A DNA stretch of 64,000 nt from Bradyrhizobium algeriense (lineage in GTDB: Bacteria > Pseudomonadota > Alphaproteobacteria > Rhizobiales > Xanthobacteraceae), in contig NZ_PYCN01000004.1 of assembly GCF_003062295.1 (NCBI RefSeq), positions 124,001 to 188,000 of the forward strand, given 5' to 3'. The position numbers and the translations under genes are program-made. Below the pieces are notes generated by a model. It did no database searches and had not been told where the DNA came from. It worked only from the letters and a program-made list of their open reading frames with translations. This document shows, in pieces, positions 35,505 to 44,116 of this stretch (positions within the stretch are counted from its first letter, which is position 1; each line of letters opens with the position of its first letter).

Positions 35505-35589
35505 CGTCATTGCGAGCGAAGCGAAGCAATCCATCCATCAGCGTATGCGGAGCGATGGATTGCTTCGTCGCTACGCTCCTCGCAATGAC
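35505..35589. repeat. Palindromic intergenic repeat, family G
   Basis: The ends CGTCATTGCGAGCGAAGCGA and CGCTACGCTCCTCGCAATGAC are near complementary and continue inward through AGCAATCCATC / GATGGATTGCTT. It lies between converging genes and could end transcription for both. Confidence 0.8.
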
Positions 35590-35616
35590 AGGGAAAGGCC
35601 GCTACGCCTTCGCCCG

Positions 35617-36498
35617 TCACTTCTCCAGATACTTCTTCATCTCCGCGCGCAGGCCATCACGAAGGTCGTCGCGCGCCATGCCGTAGGCGATGTTGGCGCG
35701 CAGGAAGCCGGACTTCGAGCCGCAATCGTGCCGCTCGCCCTCGAACTCCACGCCGTAGAAGCTTTGCGTTTTGGCGAGGGTTTTCATCGCGTCGGTGAGC
35801 TGGATCTCGTTGCCGGCGCCGCGCTCCTGGGTCTCCAGGATCTTGAAGATTTCCGGCTGCAGGATGTAGCGCCCGGTGATCGACAGGTTGGACGGCGCCG
35901 TGCCCTTTGGCGGCTTCTCCACCATGCCGTCGACCTCGAACATGTTTTTCGCGAGCCGCTTGCCGACGCCGCAGATGCCGTATTGGTGGGTGAGATCGTC
36001 GGGCACCGCTTCCACCGCGAGCAGATTGGACTTGCCGCCGAGCTTGGCCGCAGCCTCGATCATCTGCTTCAGGCAACCCGGGCTGTTCAGCACCAGCTCG
36101 TCCGGCAGCACCACCGCGAACGGCTCGTCACCGACGATGTCGCGCGCGCACCAGACCGCGTGGCCGAGGCCGAGCGGCGCTTGCTGGCGGGTGAAGCTGG
36201 TAGCGCCGGCCTCGGGCTGGTCGCGCGCCAAAATATCCTGCTCGGCCTTCTTGTTCCCGCGCGCAGCCAGCGTGGTGTCGAGCTCGAACATCCGGTCGAA
36301 ATGATCCTCGATCACGCCCTTGTTGCGCCCGGTGACGAAGACGAAATGCTCAATGCCGGCCTCCTTGGCCTCGTCGACCACGTATTGGATCAACGGCTTG
36401 TCGACGATGGTCAGCATTTCCTTCGGCATCGCCTTGGTGGCGGGCAGAACGCGGGTGCCGAGACCGGCGACCGGGAAGACGGCTTTGCGGATTTTCAT
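35617..36498 (-). CDS. galU: UTP-glucose-1-phosphate uridylyltransferase
   Basis: The 293-residue enzyme has the nucleotide-binding opening KAVFPVAGLGTRVLPATKAMPKEML, then DKPLIQYVVDEA, the GLGHAVWCAR block, FAVVLPDELV, and the C-terminal GVEFEGERHDCGSKSGFL. It makes UDP-glucose for exopolysaccharide, LPS core and periplasmic glucans. The ATG at 36498 begins MKIRKAV; a start at 36558 would add 20 residues outside the family pattern. It diverges from the lytic transglycosylase gene. Confidence 0.95.
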   Translation of the reverse strand: MKIRKAVFPVAGLGTRVLPATKAMPKEMLTIVDKPLIQYVVDEAKEAGIEHFVFVTGRNKGVIEDHFDRMFELDTTLAARGNKKAEQDILARDQPEAGATSFTRQQAPLGLGHAVWCARDIVGDEPFAVVLPDELVLNSPGCLKQMIEAAAKLGGKSNLLAVEAVPDDLTHQYGICGVGKRLAKNMFEVDGMVEKPPKGTAPSNLSITGRYILQPEIFKILETQERGAGNEIQLTDAMKTLAKTQSFYGVEFEGERHDCGSKSGFLRANIAYGMARDDLRDGLRAEMKKYLEK

Positions 36499-36725
36499 GG
36501 GATGTCGAGGGCCTTGGAAATGAGGAATTTTGGAACGGGGAAAGTGCTCTGATTGCACGTTGGTAGCCGGTTTGCATCCCCCAACAAAGGCGGATGTATG
36601 GTGCCAATTGTTTCGCCTGCCCTTGCGCCGACCGGGGGCGACGACGAAATTCCGCCTCTGTTAAGCTGTTGGAAACCGTGGCAGAGCCTTCTGAACCGGG
36701 GTGAGAAGCAACGGACGGACACTGA

Positions 36726-38126
36726 ATGGGTTTGCCTGAACGAGCGATGACCAATCGAGCCGGCGCGATTCTAATCGCGGCCGCGCTGGTGTGTTCCAGC
36801 CAAGCCGTTTTTGTCAGCCCATCTCAAGCCCAATCCTCCGACAACGGGATTTCGAACTTCTTGGGCAACATCTTCCAAGGTCCGAAATCCGGCCCGGCGC
36901 CGCAGGCCGCGCCCGGCCCCGACGGCGGTCCGCCGCCCTGGAGCGGCGAGGACGGCGCCTCCGGCCATCCGCTGATGACGGCTTCCGCGATCCGGGAGGC
37001 GGCTGCGAACTTTCAAAATTGCGTTGCCGCGATGTGGCCTGATGCCGCACGGCGCAACATCACGCAAGCGAATTTCGAGCGCTTCACCGCAGGTCTCGCG
37101 CCTGATCTGCGCATCATGGACCTGATGGATTCGCAGCCCGAATTCACCAAGGCGATCTGGGACTATCTCGACATCCTCGTGAACGACAACCGCCTCGCCA
37201 AGGGGCGCGAGATCCTCGCCAAGTACAAGCCGCAGTTCGACGCGGTGGAGAAAGCCTACGGCGTCGACCGCTACGCAATCGCCTCGATCTGGGGCATCGA
37301 GTCGAACTACTCGACGCAGATGGGCGACCGCAACGTGGTGCAGTCGACGGCGACGCTGGCCTGCGTCGGCCGCCGGCAGGCCTATTTCAAGGACGAATTC
37401 CTCACCGCGCTTGAAATCCTCAACCGCGGCGATCTGCGTCCCGAACAGATGCGCGGCTCCTGGGCCGGCGCGTTCGGGCCGACGCAGTTCATGCCGACCG
37501 CCTTCAAGCGCTACGCCGTCGATGCTGATGGCGACGGCCGCCGCGACGTCGTCGACAACGCCGCGGACCTGATCGCCTCCACCGCCAACAACCTCAAGAA
37601 GGACGGCTGGCAGACCGGCCGGACCTGGGGCTACGAGGTAGTGCTGCCGGAAGGTTTCAATTTCATGCTGGCAGACAAGGCCAAGGCGATGACGATCGCG
37701 CAGTGGCAGAGCCAGGGAATGAAGCGGGCCGACGGCAAGCCGTTCCCGGATTCGACCGAGAAGGCCTACCTGCTGGCGCCTGCCGGCACGCAGGGGCCCG
37801 GCTTCCTGATGCTGCAGAATTTTCGGGTGATCATGAAATACAACCCGGCGGAGGCCTATGCGCTGGCGATCGGCCATTTTGCCGACCGCCTGCGCGGCGG
37901 ACCCGCCTTCGTGCAGCCCTGGCCACGGCAGGAACGAGTGCTGTCGCGCGCCGAACGGCTGGAACTGCAGCAGCTTTTGGCCCAGCGCGGCTTCTACAAG
38001 GGCACACCGGACGGCCAGTTCGGTGGCCAGACGCGGGAGGCGCTGCGCAGCTTCCAGGCCTCGATCGGGGCGCCGGCGGACGGATTTGCCTCGTCCGACG
38101 TGCTGGAGCGGCTGCGGGGGCGTTAA
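36726..38126 (+). CDS. Lytic murein transglycosylase (MltB-type) with peptidoglycan-binding domain
   Basis: A signal peptide (to about residue 36, SPSQAQ) precedes a Pro-rich linker and an SLT_2 catalytic domain (about 80-390). This includes YAIASIWGIESNYS, whose Glu near residue 193 is the likely catalytic acid, WAGAFGPTQFMPTAF and YAVDADGDGRRD. A peptidoglycan_binding_1 domain closes the protein (about 405-465, LQQLLAQRGFYKGTPDGQFG). The enzyme cleaves glycan strands to 1,6-anhydro products in the periplasm. Starts at 36726 and 36747 are both possible; the second is closer to a typical signal peptide. Confidence 0.92.
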   Translation: MGLPERAMTNRAGAILIAAALVCSSQAVFVSPSQAQSSDNGISNFLGNIFQGPKSGPAPQAAPGPDGGPPPWSGEDGASGHPLMTASAIREAAANFQNCVAAMWPDAARRNITQANFERFTAGLAPDLRIMDLMDSQPEFTKAIWDYLDILVNDNRLAKGREILAKYKPQFDAVEKAYGVDRYAIASIWGIESNYSTQMGDRNVVQSTATLACVGRRQAYFKDEFLTALEILNRGDLRPEQMRGSWAGAFGPTQFMPTAFKRYAVDADGDGRRDVVDNAADLIASTANNLKKDGWQTGRTWGYEVVLPEGFNFMLADKAKAMTIAQWQSQGMKRADGKPFPDSTEKAYLLAPAGTQGPGFLMLQNFRVIMKYNPAEAYALAIGHFADRLRGGPAFVQPWPRQERVLSRAERLELQQLLAQRGFYKGTPDGQFGGQTREALRSFQASIGAPADGFASSDVLERLRGR

Positions 38127-38135
38127 ATCCCTTCG

Positions 38136-38185
38136 GTTTGACGCGTTTTCTTCACGCGAACCGGTCCACTTCGCTCGAAAACGCT
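38136..38185. repeat. Intergenic repeat, family H (partial copy)
   Basis: GGTTTGACGCGTTTTCTTCACGCGAACCGGT followed by CACTTCGCTCGAAAACGCT matches the right part of the element at 40199-40301. Confidence 0.75.
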
Positions 38186-38329
38186 ATGAAAGTAACCCTG
38201 AAAACCACGATTCGGCTTGAGCCTTGACGGTCAGGCCGGAACCCCGGTTTATGGGGAAAATCTGCCCGCTTGCGGCCCGATTTCGCTATTATATTTGACA
38301 CATCCACGACCCATTGCGACCGAGCCGGA

Positions 38330-40102
38330 ATGCGAAAGCCAAAGTCCTTCTTGCACGTGTTCACCGACACCGGCCCGCTGGTGGCGCTGGCGGTTGCGAT
38401 CGCGCTGCTGATCGGGATCGTGGGCCCTGCCTCGGCGCAGTTTTTCAATTTCGGAGGGCCCTCCCGACCCGCCCCGCGCAGCGGCGGCAGCTGGTTCGGG
38501 GGCGATTTCTTTGCGCCATTCCAGCAGCAGGCCCCGCAACAAGCGCCGCGCCAGGATTTTTCCCGCGCGCCTGGGCCCGCCAAGCGCGACACCGTGCCGG
38601 AACGTAACGTGCTGGTGCTGGGCGACGCGATGGCGGACTGGCTCGGCTATGGCCTGGAAGACACCTATACCGAGCAGCCCGACATGGGCGTGATCCGCAA
38701 GCACAAGACCGTCTCCGGCCTGATCAAGTATCAGCCACGCGGCGAGCCCGCCGATTGGGCCGCGGCCGCCAAGGCCATCCTCGCCACCGAAAAGCCTGAT
38801 GCCATCGTCGTCATGCTCGGCCTCCACGACCGCGTGGCCATCCGCGAGGCGGCGCCTGAGAAGAAGAGCGACAAGAAAGACGACAAGAAGGACGCGCGCG
38901 CCAAGCCGGGCGATGCAAAGCCCAGGCCCGAAGGCTCGACTGATACCGCCAAGGCCGATGCCGGCAAGGCTGATGGAACCAAGGCAGACACTGCCAAGGT
39001 TGATACTGCCAAGGCTGACACTACCAAGGCTGATACCGCGAAGGCTGACGATGCCGAGGACGATGATGCGGCACAAATCGCCGCCCCCGAAAAGAGCGCG
39101 CGCGCGGGCGGCGGGCTTTACGAGTTTCGCGACGAGCGCTGGGTCGAGCACTACGCCAAGAAGATCGAAGAGCTGATCGGCGTACTGAAATCCAAGGGCG
39201 TGCCGGTGTTGTGGGTCGGGCTGCCGGCCATCCGCGGCCAGAAGGGAACGTCCGACATGCTGTTCCTCGACGCGCTGTATCGTGACGGCGCGGGCAAGGC
39301 CGGCATCACCTATGTCGATGTCTGGGATGGCTTCGTCGATGAAGCCGGCCGCTTCCTGCAAAAAGGTCCCGACTTCGAAGGCCAGATCCGCCAGTTGCGC
39401 ACCGCCGACGGCGTGTTCTTCACCAGGCCCGGCGCGCGCAAGCTCGCGCATTATGTCGAGCGCGAGGTGACGCGCCTGCTTGCCGCCCGCTCCGGGCCGA
39501 TCGCCGTGCCGATCGAGCCGGCAACCCCAGAGGCCAATGTCGCGCCTGGCCAGCCGGCGCCGCGTCCGCTGGCCGGACCGGTCATGCCGCTGGTGGCCTC
39601 TTCCGTCGGCACCGATCAGTTGCTCGGTGGTCCCGGCTCGCGTCCGGCCGGGGTGGATGCACTGGCTGCGCGCACGCTGGTAAAGGGTGAAGCGCTGGCG
39701 GCACCGGCCGGCCGCGCCGACGATTACGCCTGGCCGCGCCGGGAAATCGGCCGCGAGCAGGCCAAGGGCGATACGCCGGTAGCAGCCGCATCGCCGAGCG
39801 GAACGGTGGCGGCGGTGCCCGGACAGAGGCAGCTTTTGCTTCCGCCGCCGCAGCAAACGTTACAGCAACAGAAGAAGCCGCCACAGCAGCCGATGCAGAT
39901 CCGACCCCCGCAAAACAACGGGCCGTCGCTGCGCGATTTCTTCGGCGGGTTCGGCGCGGCGCCGCGTCAGCCCGCGCCGCCTGCGGCCGCACCGCCGCGT
40001 GGACCCGTGGCCCCGGGACCCATGGCCCCGGGCGTGCCGCGCCCGCCGGGCAATGTCGGACGATCGGCCGAGGTCCCGCCGGGCAATCTCACGCGATTCT
40101 GA
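38330..40102 (+). CDS. Secreted DUF459/SGNH-like protein with KADTA repeats
   Basis: The 590-residue protein has a signal peptide (MRKPKSFLHVF, cleavage near GPASAQ) and a low-complexity linker. An SGNH-hydrolase-like core follows (about 88-150 and 260-385): VLVLGDAMADWLGYGLED, DAIVVMLGLHDRV and VFFTRPGARKLAHYV. In the first block the usual nucleophile Ser (GDS) is replaced by Ala. Between the two halves (about 182-250) lies a Lys/Asp/Ala repeat insert, and the last 200 residues are Pro/Gln-rich. It could be a peptidoglycan or polysaccharide O-acetyl-type protein, or a non-catalytic relative. The start is the ATG at 38330; a TTG at 38270 is in frame. Confidence 0.75.
   Translation: MRKPKSFLHVFTDTGPLVALAVAIALLIGIVGPASAQFFNFGGPSRPAPRSGGSWFGGDFFAPFQQQAPQQAPRQDFSRAPGPAKRDTVPERNVLVLGDAMADWLGYGLEDTYTEQPDMGVIRKHKTVSGLIKYQPRGEPADWAAAAKAILATEKPDAIVVMLGLHDRVAIREAAPEKKSDKKDDKKDARAKPGDAKPRPEGSTDTAKADAGKADGTKADTAKVDTAKADTTKADTAKADDAEDDDAAQIAAPEKSARAGGGLYEFRDERWVEHYAKKIEELIGVLKSKGVPVLWVGLPAIRGQKGTSDMLFLDALYRDGAGKAGITYVDVWDGFVDEAGRFLQKGPDFEGQIRQLRTADGVFFTRPGARKLAHYVEREVTRLLAARSGPIAVPIEPATPEANVAPGQPAPRPLAGPVMPLVASSVGTDQLLGGPGSRPAGVDALAARTLVKGEALAAPAGRADDYAWPRREIGREQAKGDTPVAAASPSGTVAAVPGQRQLLLPPPQQTLQQQKKPPQQPMQIRPPQNNGPSLRDFFGGFGAAPRQPAPPAAAPPRGPVAPGPMAPGVPRPPGNVGRSAEVPPGNLTRF
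38935..39058. repeat. Imperfect 15-bp tandem repeats encoding KADTA units
   Basis: About eight units of AAGGC(T/C)GA(T/C)AC(T/C)GCC encode KADAG, KADGT, KADTA, KVDTA, KADTT, KADTA and KADDA. The units stay in frame. Confidence 0.85.
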
Positions 40103-40198
40103 CGCCTCACGGTGAGACGCGGGCCGGACGATGCATCCGCATCGCCGGGGCCGGACGATGCATCGCATCGCATCGCCCGGCAAACCAATGAAGACCGT

Positions 40199-40301
40199 TC
40201 TAGAGCCCCGTTCCGATGGAATCGGAACGGAGCTCTAGATTTTTGCTTTGACGCGTTTTCTTGACGCGAACCGGTCGCCACTTCGCTGGAAAACGCTCTA
40301 G
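40199..40301. repeat. Composite intergenic repeat, family H (full copy)
   Basis: The left part is the palindrome TCTAGAGCCCCGTTCCGATG / ATCGGAACGGAGCTCTAGA; after ATTTTTG the right part is the GACGCGTTTTCTTGACGCGAACCGG element, ending GAAAACGCTCTAG. The final CTA is also the reverse-strand stop codon of the CsbD-like gene. Confidence 0.8.
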
Positions 40302-40672
40302 CCGTAATAGCGCCAGCGCGGCGGCGGACGGCGCGGCGGACGTGTCATCAACAGTGCCAGCGCAAATCCAATTCCACCTGCGACCAACAGCGCGCCGAGC
40401 GGATTTTCCCGCACGGTCTTCGCCACCACTTGCTGACTGCTGCGAACGGTGTCGCCGCTGTTTTCATAGGCGTCCTTGGCATAGTTGACGGCGGCGTCGG
40501 TGGCGTCGCGGGCCGCATCCTTGGCCTGGCCGTAGAGATTCTGCACCGTGCCGGCCGCCTCGCGCGCGCGGCCTTCGGCTTGCGTCTTCGCATCGCCAGC
40601 CATGTCCCCGACAGTGCTTTCGACCTTACCCGCAAAATCCTTGGCCGAGCCGACAATCCGATCCTTGTCCAT
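40298..40672 (-). CDS. CsbD/ElaB-like stress protein with C-terminal membrane anchor
   Basis: The 124-residue protein opens with a CsbD-like domain (MDKDRIVGSAKDFAGKVESTVGDMAGDAKTQ...), followed by an amphipathic helix rich in Ala and Asp (AKDAARDATDAAVNYAKDAY). It ends like DUF883/ElaB with VRENPLGALLVAGGIGFALALLM and a basic, Pro/Arg-rich tail. CsbD proteins rise under stress; ElaB-type tails anchor ribosome- or membrane-associated factors. The fusion of the two patterns is common in rhizobia. The stop codon lies inside repeat H. Confidence 0.8.
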   Translation of the reverse strand: MDKDRIVGSAKDFAGKVESTVGDMAGDAKTQAEGRAREAAGTVQNLYGQAKDAARDATDAAVNYAKDAYENSGDTVRSSQQVVAKTVRENPLGALLVAGGIGFALALLMTRPPRRPPPRWRYYG

Positions 40673-40764
40673 CGCGGTCTCTCCTGTTTTCAGGGAAAAC
40701 TAACCGGCGAGACCCCGTTCGGGTTCCTAAAGCGCTCGAAATGCCCCGGTTCAGAACGCTTGGC

Positions 40765-41499
40765 TCAAAGTATAAGCCCGCCATCTACCACGATGGTCTG
40801 GCCGATGATGTAGGACGAAAGCGGCGAGGCCAGGAACAGTGCCGCACCGGCCATGTCGGCGGGCGTACCGAGCCGCTTCAGCGGGATCCGCTCCAGCGCG
40901 CCTTCGAGGCGTTTCGGATTTGATGTCGTCGCCTTGGTCATCTTGGTGTCGACCAGGCCGGGCGCGATGCCGTTGACGCGGATGCCGTTCTCGGCCCACG
41001 CCTCGCCGAGCGTGCGCGTCAAGCCCATCGCGCCGGTCTTCGAGGCGTTGTACGCCGGATTACCCATGGTGGAATGATAGGCGGCGGTCGAACTGACAAT
41101 GATGAGCGAGCCTTGGCTGGCGCTCAGCATCGCGTGAAATTTGGTCGCGCACGCCATCAGGCTCATCAAATTGACTTCCAGCACCTTGCGAAAGCCATCC
41201 ATCTCGAATTCGCCGCGGCGGTAGATCACCGCGCCCTGCGCCAGCACCAGCACGTCGAGTTTTGCAAATGGCGGCTTCAAGGCTTCGATCGCCTGCGGGT
41301 CGCTGACGTCGAGCCGGAAGTAATCGAGACCTTCGAGATGTGATCCTTCGTCAGGCGAATAGTCCGCTGCACTTGCGCGGGTACCGCAGACGGCGACATG
41401 CGCGCCCTTGGCGCGGAAGGCCTGCGCGATGCCGTTACCGATGCCGCTGGAGCCGCCGACCACCAGCACCTGCCTGCCGCTGAAATCCAGTTCGTTCAT
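40765..41499 (-). CDS. Short-chain dehydrogenase/reductase
   Basis: A classical SDR of 244 residues: VLVVGGSSGIGNGIAQAF (cofactor loop), LDVLVLAQGAVIYRRG (NNAG position, here LAQGA), Ser and Tyr-x-x-x-Lys in SSTAAYHSTMGNPAYNASKTG, and VNGIAPGLVDTKM. The substrate is unknown. The start is the ATG at 41499 and the GNAT gene is 34 nt upstream on the same strand, so the two may be co-transcribed. Confidence 0.88.
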   Translation of the reverse strand: MNELDFSGRQVLVVGGSSGIGNGIAQAFRAKGAHVAVCGTRASAADYSPDEGSHLEGLDYFRLDVSDPQAIEALKPPFAKLDVLVLAQGAVIYRRGEFEMDGFRKVLEVNLMSLMACATKFHAMLSASQGSLIIVSSTAAYHSTMGNPAYNASKTGAMGLTRTLGEAWAENGIRVNGIAPGLVDTKMTKATTSNPKRLEGALERIPLKRLGTPADMAGAALFLASPLSSYIIGQTIVVDGGLIL

Positions 41500-41533
41500 C
41501 GCTCGCGATCCTTCTTTGTTGATTTGTTGGGCT

Positions 41534-42052
41534 CTAGTTCCAGCCTTCGCCGAGGCAATTGACCATCAGGACACGATCGTAATATCGCCCGTCCCGCTTG
41601 AGACCCCTCTTTTCATAGCCGTACTCGACAAAGCCCGAGGCGCTGTAAAGCCGGCGCGCGTCGTCGTTCTCGCTTACCACGGTCAGTTGAATCATCTCGA
41701 CGCGTTCGCGTGCATGGTTGAGAACCGCCGCGACAAGCTTCTTCCCAAGCCCCAGATTTCTTGCGGTGTTTCGCACGTACATGCCCCAAAGCGTCGCCTT
41801 ATGCGCTTGCTTCGAACCTTCCTGCGCGGCATATGCCGCCACGCCCGCAAGCGTCCCATCGAGGAAAGCGCCGAAGATGTCGGCGCGGCCAAGGACGGCT
41901 TCGAACCACGACAGCGGCTGCGCGTTTTCCTTCTCAAACGTGCTGCCGAATGCTTCGGGACTTATCCGAAGACCTTCCAGCCGGATCTCCCTGTACAGGG
42001 CAGCATCCGAAGGCTCCAGGCGTCGGATCTGCAGGTCACGAATAGTGGTCAT
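41534..42052 (-). CDS. GNAT-family N-acetyltransferase
   Basis: The 172-residue acetyltransferase domain shows IRRLEPSDAALYREIRLEGL at the start and acetyl-CoA motif A as LWGMYVRNTARNLGLGKKLVAAVLNHAR (a variant of Q/R-x-x-G-x-G). VVSENDDARRLYSASGFVEYG follows in motif B. The acceptor is unknown. It diverges from the next SDR gene with about 80 nt between the starts, and is probably followed by the SDR at 40765. Confidence 0.85.
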   Translation of the reverse strand: MTTIRDLQIRRLEPSDAALYREIRLEGLRISPEAFGSTFEKENAQPLSWFEAVLGRADIFGAFLDGTLAGVAAYAAQEGSKQAHKATLWGMYVRNTARNLGLGKKLVAAVLNHARERVEMIQLTVVSENDDARRLYSASGFVEYGYEKRGLKRDGRYYDRVLMVNCLGEGWN

Positions 42053-42134
42053 GTTTGCATCTCGCTCGACGTCGTTTGACCTGTCTGCGGATCGGTGCCA
42101 GCCTTGTCAATCCTGCACCTTTCCGGACCCCATC

Positions 42135-42914
42135 ATGTCAGACTTCAAACGGCTCAGCCGCTCGGTCAAAGGCCTGACCGTCCTCGTCACCGGCGCCGCG
42201 AGCGGCATGGGCCGCGCCACCGCGCGGGTGTTCGCCGCCGACGGCGCCAACGTCGCCGTCACCGACATCAGCGCCGAGGCCACTCAGGCCGTGGCCAGCG
42301 AAATCGCGGCAAGCGGCGGCGCCGCAAAAGCGTGGACGCTCGACGTCGCCGACCGCTACAACATCACCGCCGTCGTCAACGAGGTCGCGGCGCATTTCGG
42401 CGGGCTCGATATCGTCGTCAACAATGCCGGCATCTCGGTGCGCGTCGCAATTGACGACGAGGGCTATGACGAGGCCTGGGCAAAAGGGTTGGCGGTGATG
42501 CTGACCGCGCATCAACGCATCATCCGCGCCGCGTTACCCTATTTGCGCAAATCGAAATCGCCGCGGATCGTCAATATCGCCTCCACCGAGGCGCTCGGCG
42601 CTACCGCATTGCACAGCCCCTACTCCGCCGCCAAGGCCGGCGTCGTCGGCCTGACGCGTTCGCTTGCGGTCGAGCTCGGCCGCGACGGCATCACGGTGAA
42701 CTGCATCTGCCCGGGGCCGATCCTCACCGGCATGACCGCCCGGATCGCCGCCGAGCACAAGGCGATCTACGCCAAGCGCCGCACTGCGCTCGGCCGCTAC
42801 GGCGACCCCGAGGAAGTCGCGCACATGACGCTGAGCCTGTGCCTGCCGGCGGCCTCGTTCCTGACCGGCGCCGTGATCCCCGTCGACGGCGGGTTGATGG
42901 CGCGAAACGCGTAA
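42135..42914 (+). CDS. Short-chain dehydrogenase/reductase (FabG-like)
   Basis: The 259-residue SDR has LTVLVTGAASGMGRATARVF (cofactor loop), LDIVVNNAGISVR, the catalytic Ser-Tyr-Lys in NIASTEALGATALHSPYSAAKAG, VNCICPGPILTGM and a C-terminal ITGAVIPVDGG-type ending. It probably reduces or oxidises a keto/hydroxy compound with NAD(P). A dioxygenase gene follows about 100 nt downstream; a shared catabolic role is possible but unproven. The start is the ATG at 42135; longer frames upstream overlap the divergent GNAT gene. Confidence 0.88.
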   Translation: MSDFKRLSRSVKGLTVLVTGAASGMGRATARVFAADGANVAVTDISAEATQAVASEIAASGGAAKAWTLDVADRYNITAVVNEVAAHFGGLDIVVNNAGISVRVAIDDEGYDEAWAKGLAVMLTAHQRIIRAALPYLRKSKSPRIVNIASTEALGATALHSPYSAAKAGVVGLTRSLAVELGRDGITVNCICPGPILTGMTARIAAEHKAIYAKRRTALGRYGDPEEVAHMTLSLCLPAASFLTGAVIPVDGGLMARNA

Positions 42915-43012
42915 CGGGCATGCGTCCGTAGCGTTGACTTGGGCACGTCAGGGAGTAATTTTTATCGCAAAGGGAGCGGGACAAACCGCCCGCGGCATAC
43001 AGGACAGACGCC

Positions 43013-43900
43013 ATGACGGTCACGATCCGGCAGCTTCATCCGCATTTTTTCGGCGAGGTTTCGGGCGTTGATTTGCGCAATCCCCTGACCCCGCAGGAAG
43101 CGGCCGATATCGAAGCCGGCATGGACAAATACGCAGTGCTGTTGTTTCGCAATCAGGACATCACGGACGAACAGCAACTGGCCTTTGCGTTGAATTTCGG
43201 CGAGCGCGAGAAGGCGCGGGGCGGCACCATCACCAAGAAGGAAGACTACCGCCTGACGTCAGGCCTGAATGACGTTTCAAACCTCGGCAAGGACGGCAAG
43301 CCGCTGGCGCGCGACAACCGCACCCATCTGTTCAATCTCGGAAACTGCCTGTGGCATTCCGACAGCTCGTTTCGCCCGATCCCGGCAAAATTTTCGCTTT
43401 TGTCGGCGCGAGTGGTGAACCCCAAGGGCGGTAACACCGAATTCGCCGACATGCGCGCGGCCTATGACGCGCTCGACGATGAGACCAAGGCCGAAATCGA
43501 GGACATGATCTGCGAGCATTCGCTGATGTATTCGCGCGGTTCGCTCGGCTTCCTGGATTATAGCGACGAAGAGAAAGCGATGTTCAAGCCGGTGCTGCAA
43601 CGGCTGGTGCGAACGCATCCGGTGCACCGCCGCAAGTCGCTGTATCTGTCATCGCATGCCGGCGCCATCAAAGGCATGAGCATGCCGGAGGCGCGGCTGT
43701 TGCTGCGCGACCTCACCGAGCACGCCACGCAGCCGGAATTTGTCCACGTCCACAAATGGACGTTGCATGACCTCGTGATGTGGGACAACCGCCAGACCAT
43801 GCACCGCGTCCGCCGCTACGACCAGTCGCAGCCCCGCGACATGCGCCGCGCAACAGTGGCGGGCACCGAACCGACGGTGCAGCAGCAAGCGGCGGAGTAG
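43013..43900 (+). CDS. Fe(II)/2-oxoglutarate dioxygenase, TfdA/TauD family
   Basis: The 295-residue enzyme has the iron ligands His115-x-Asp117 (WHSDSSF) and distal His264 (QTMHRVRRY), with an Arg-rich stretch near 275-279 for 2-oxoglutarate. The N-terminal HFFGEVSGVDLRNPLT and the FNLGNCLWHSD block resemble TfdA-alpha proteins, as found in Bradyrhizobium, which open aryloxyalkanoic acids such as 2,4-D. A sulfonate or other substrate cannot be excluded. The SDR gene upstream is on the same strand. Confidence 0.88.
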   Translation: MTVTIRQLHPHFFGEVSGVDLRNPLTPQEAADIEAGMDKYAVLLFRNQDITDEQQLAFALNFGEREKARGGTITKKEDYRLTSGLNDVSNLGKDGKPLARDNRTHLFNLGNCLWHSDSSFRPIPAKFSLLSARVVNPKGGNTEFADMRAAYDALDDETKAEIEDMICEHSLMYSRGSLGFLDYSDEEKAMFKPVLQRLVRTHPVHRRKSLYLSSHAGAIKGMSMPEARLLLRDLTEHATQPEFVHVHKWTLHDLVMWDNRQTMHRVRRYDQSQPRDMRRATVAGTEPTVQQQAAE

Positions 43901-43914
43901 GAAATCTCTACGTT

Positions 43915-44083
43915 GTCGTCCCTGCGAACGCAGGGACCCATACCGCGTGATCCATCGATGAGGTGCGGTAGCAGACGCGCTGCGTTAGCCGGTTGCTGTT
44001 GTGAGTTGTTGAAGCGAAGCCGTCGCCCAGTGTGCCCATTTCGCCGGCCGCGGCGTATGGGTCCCTGCGTTCGCAGGGACGAC
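43915..44083. repeat. Inverted-repeat element, family F, copy 2 (perfect 29-bp arms)
   Basis: Positions 43915-43943 and 44055-44083 are exact reverse complements (GTCGTCCCTGCGAACGCAGG then GACCCATAC), enclosing about 111 bases without a gene. It lies between converging genes. Copy 1 at 21839 has the same ends with a few changes. Confidence 0.9.
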
Positions 44084-44116
44084 ACCGAGAGTGTGGTACA
44101 GTTCGCAGACGCCGGC

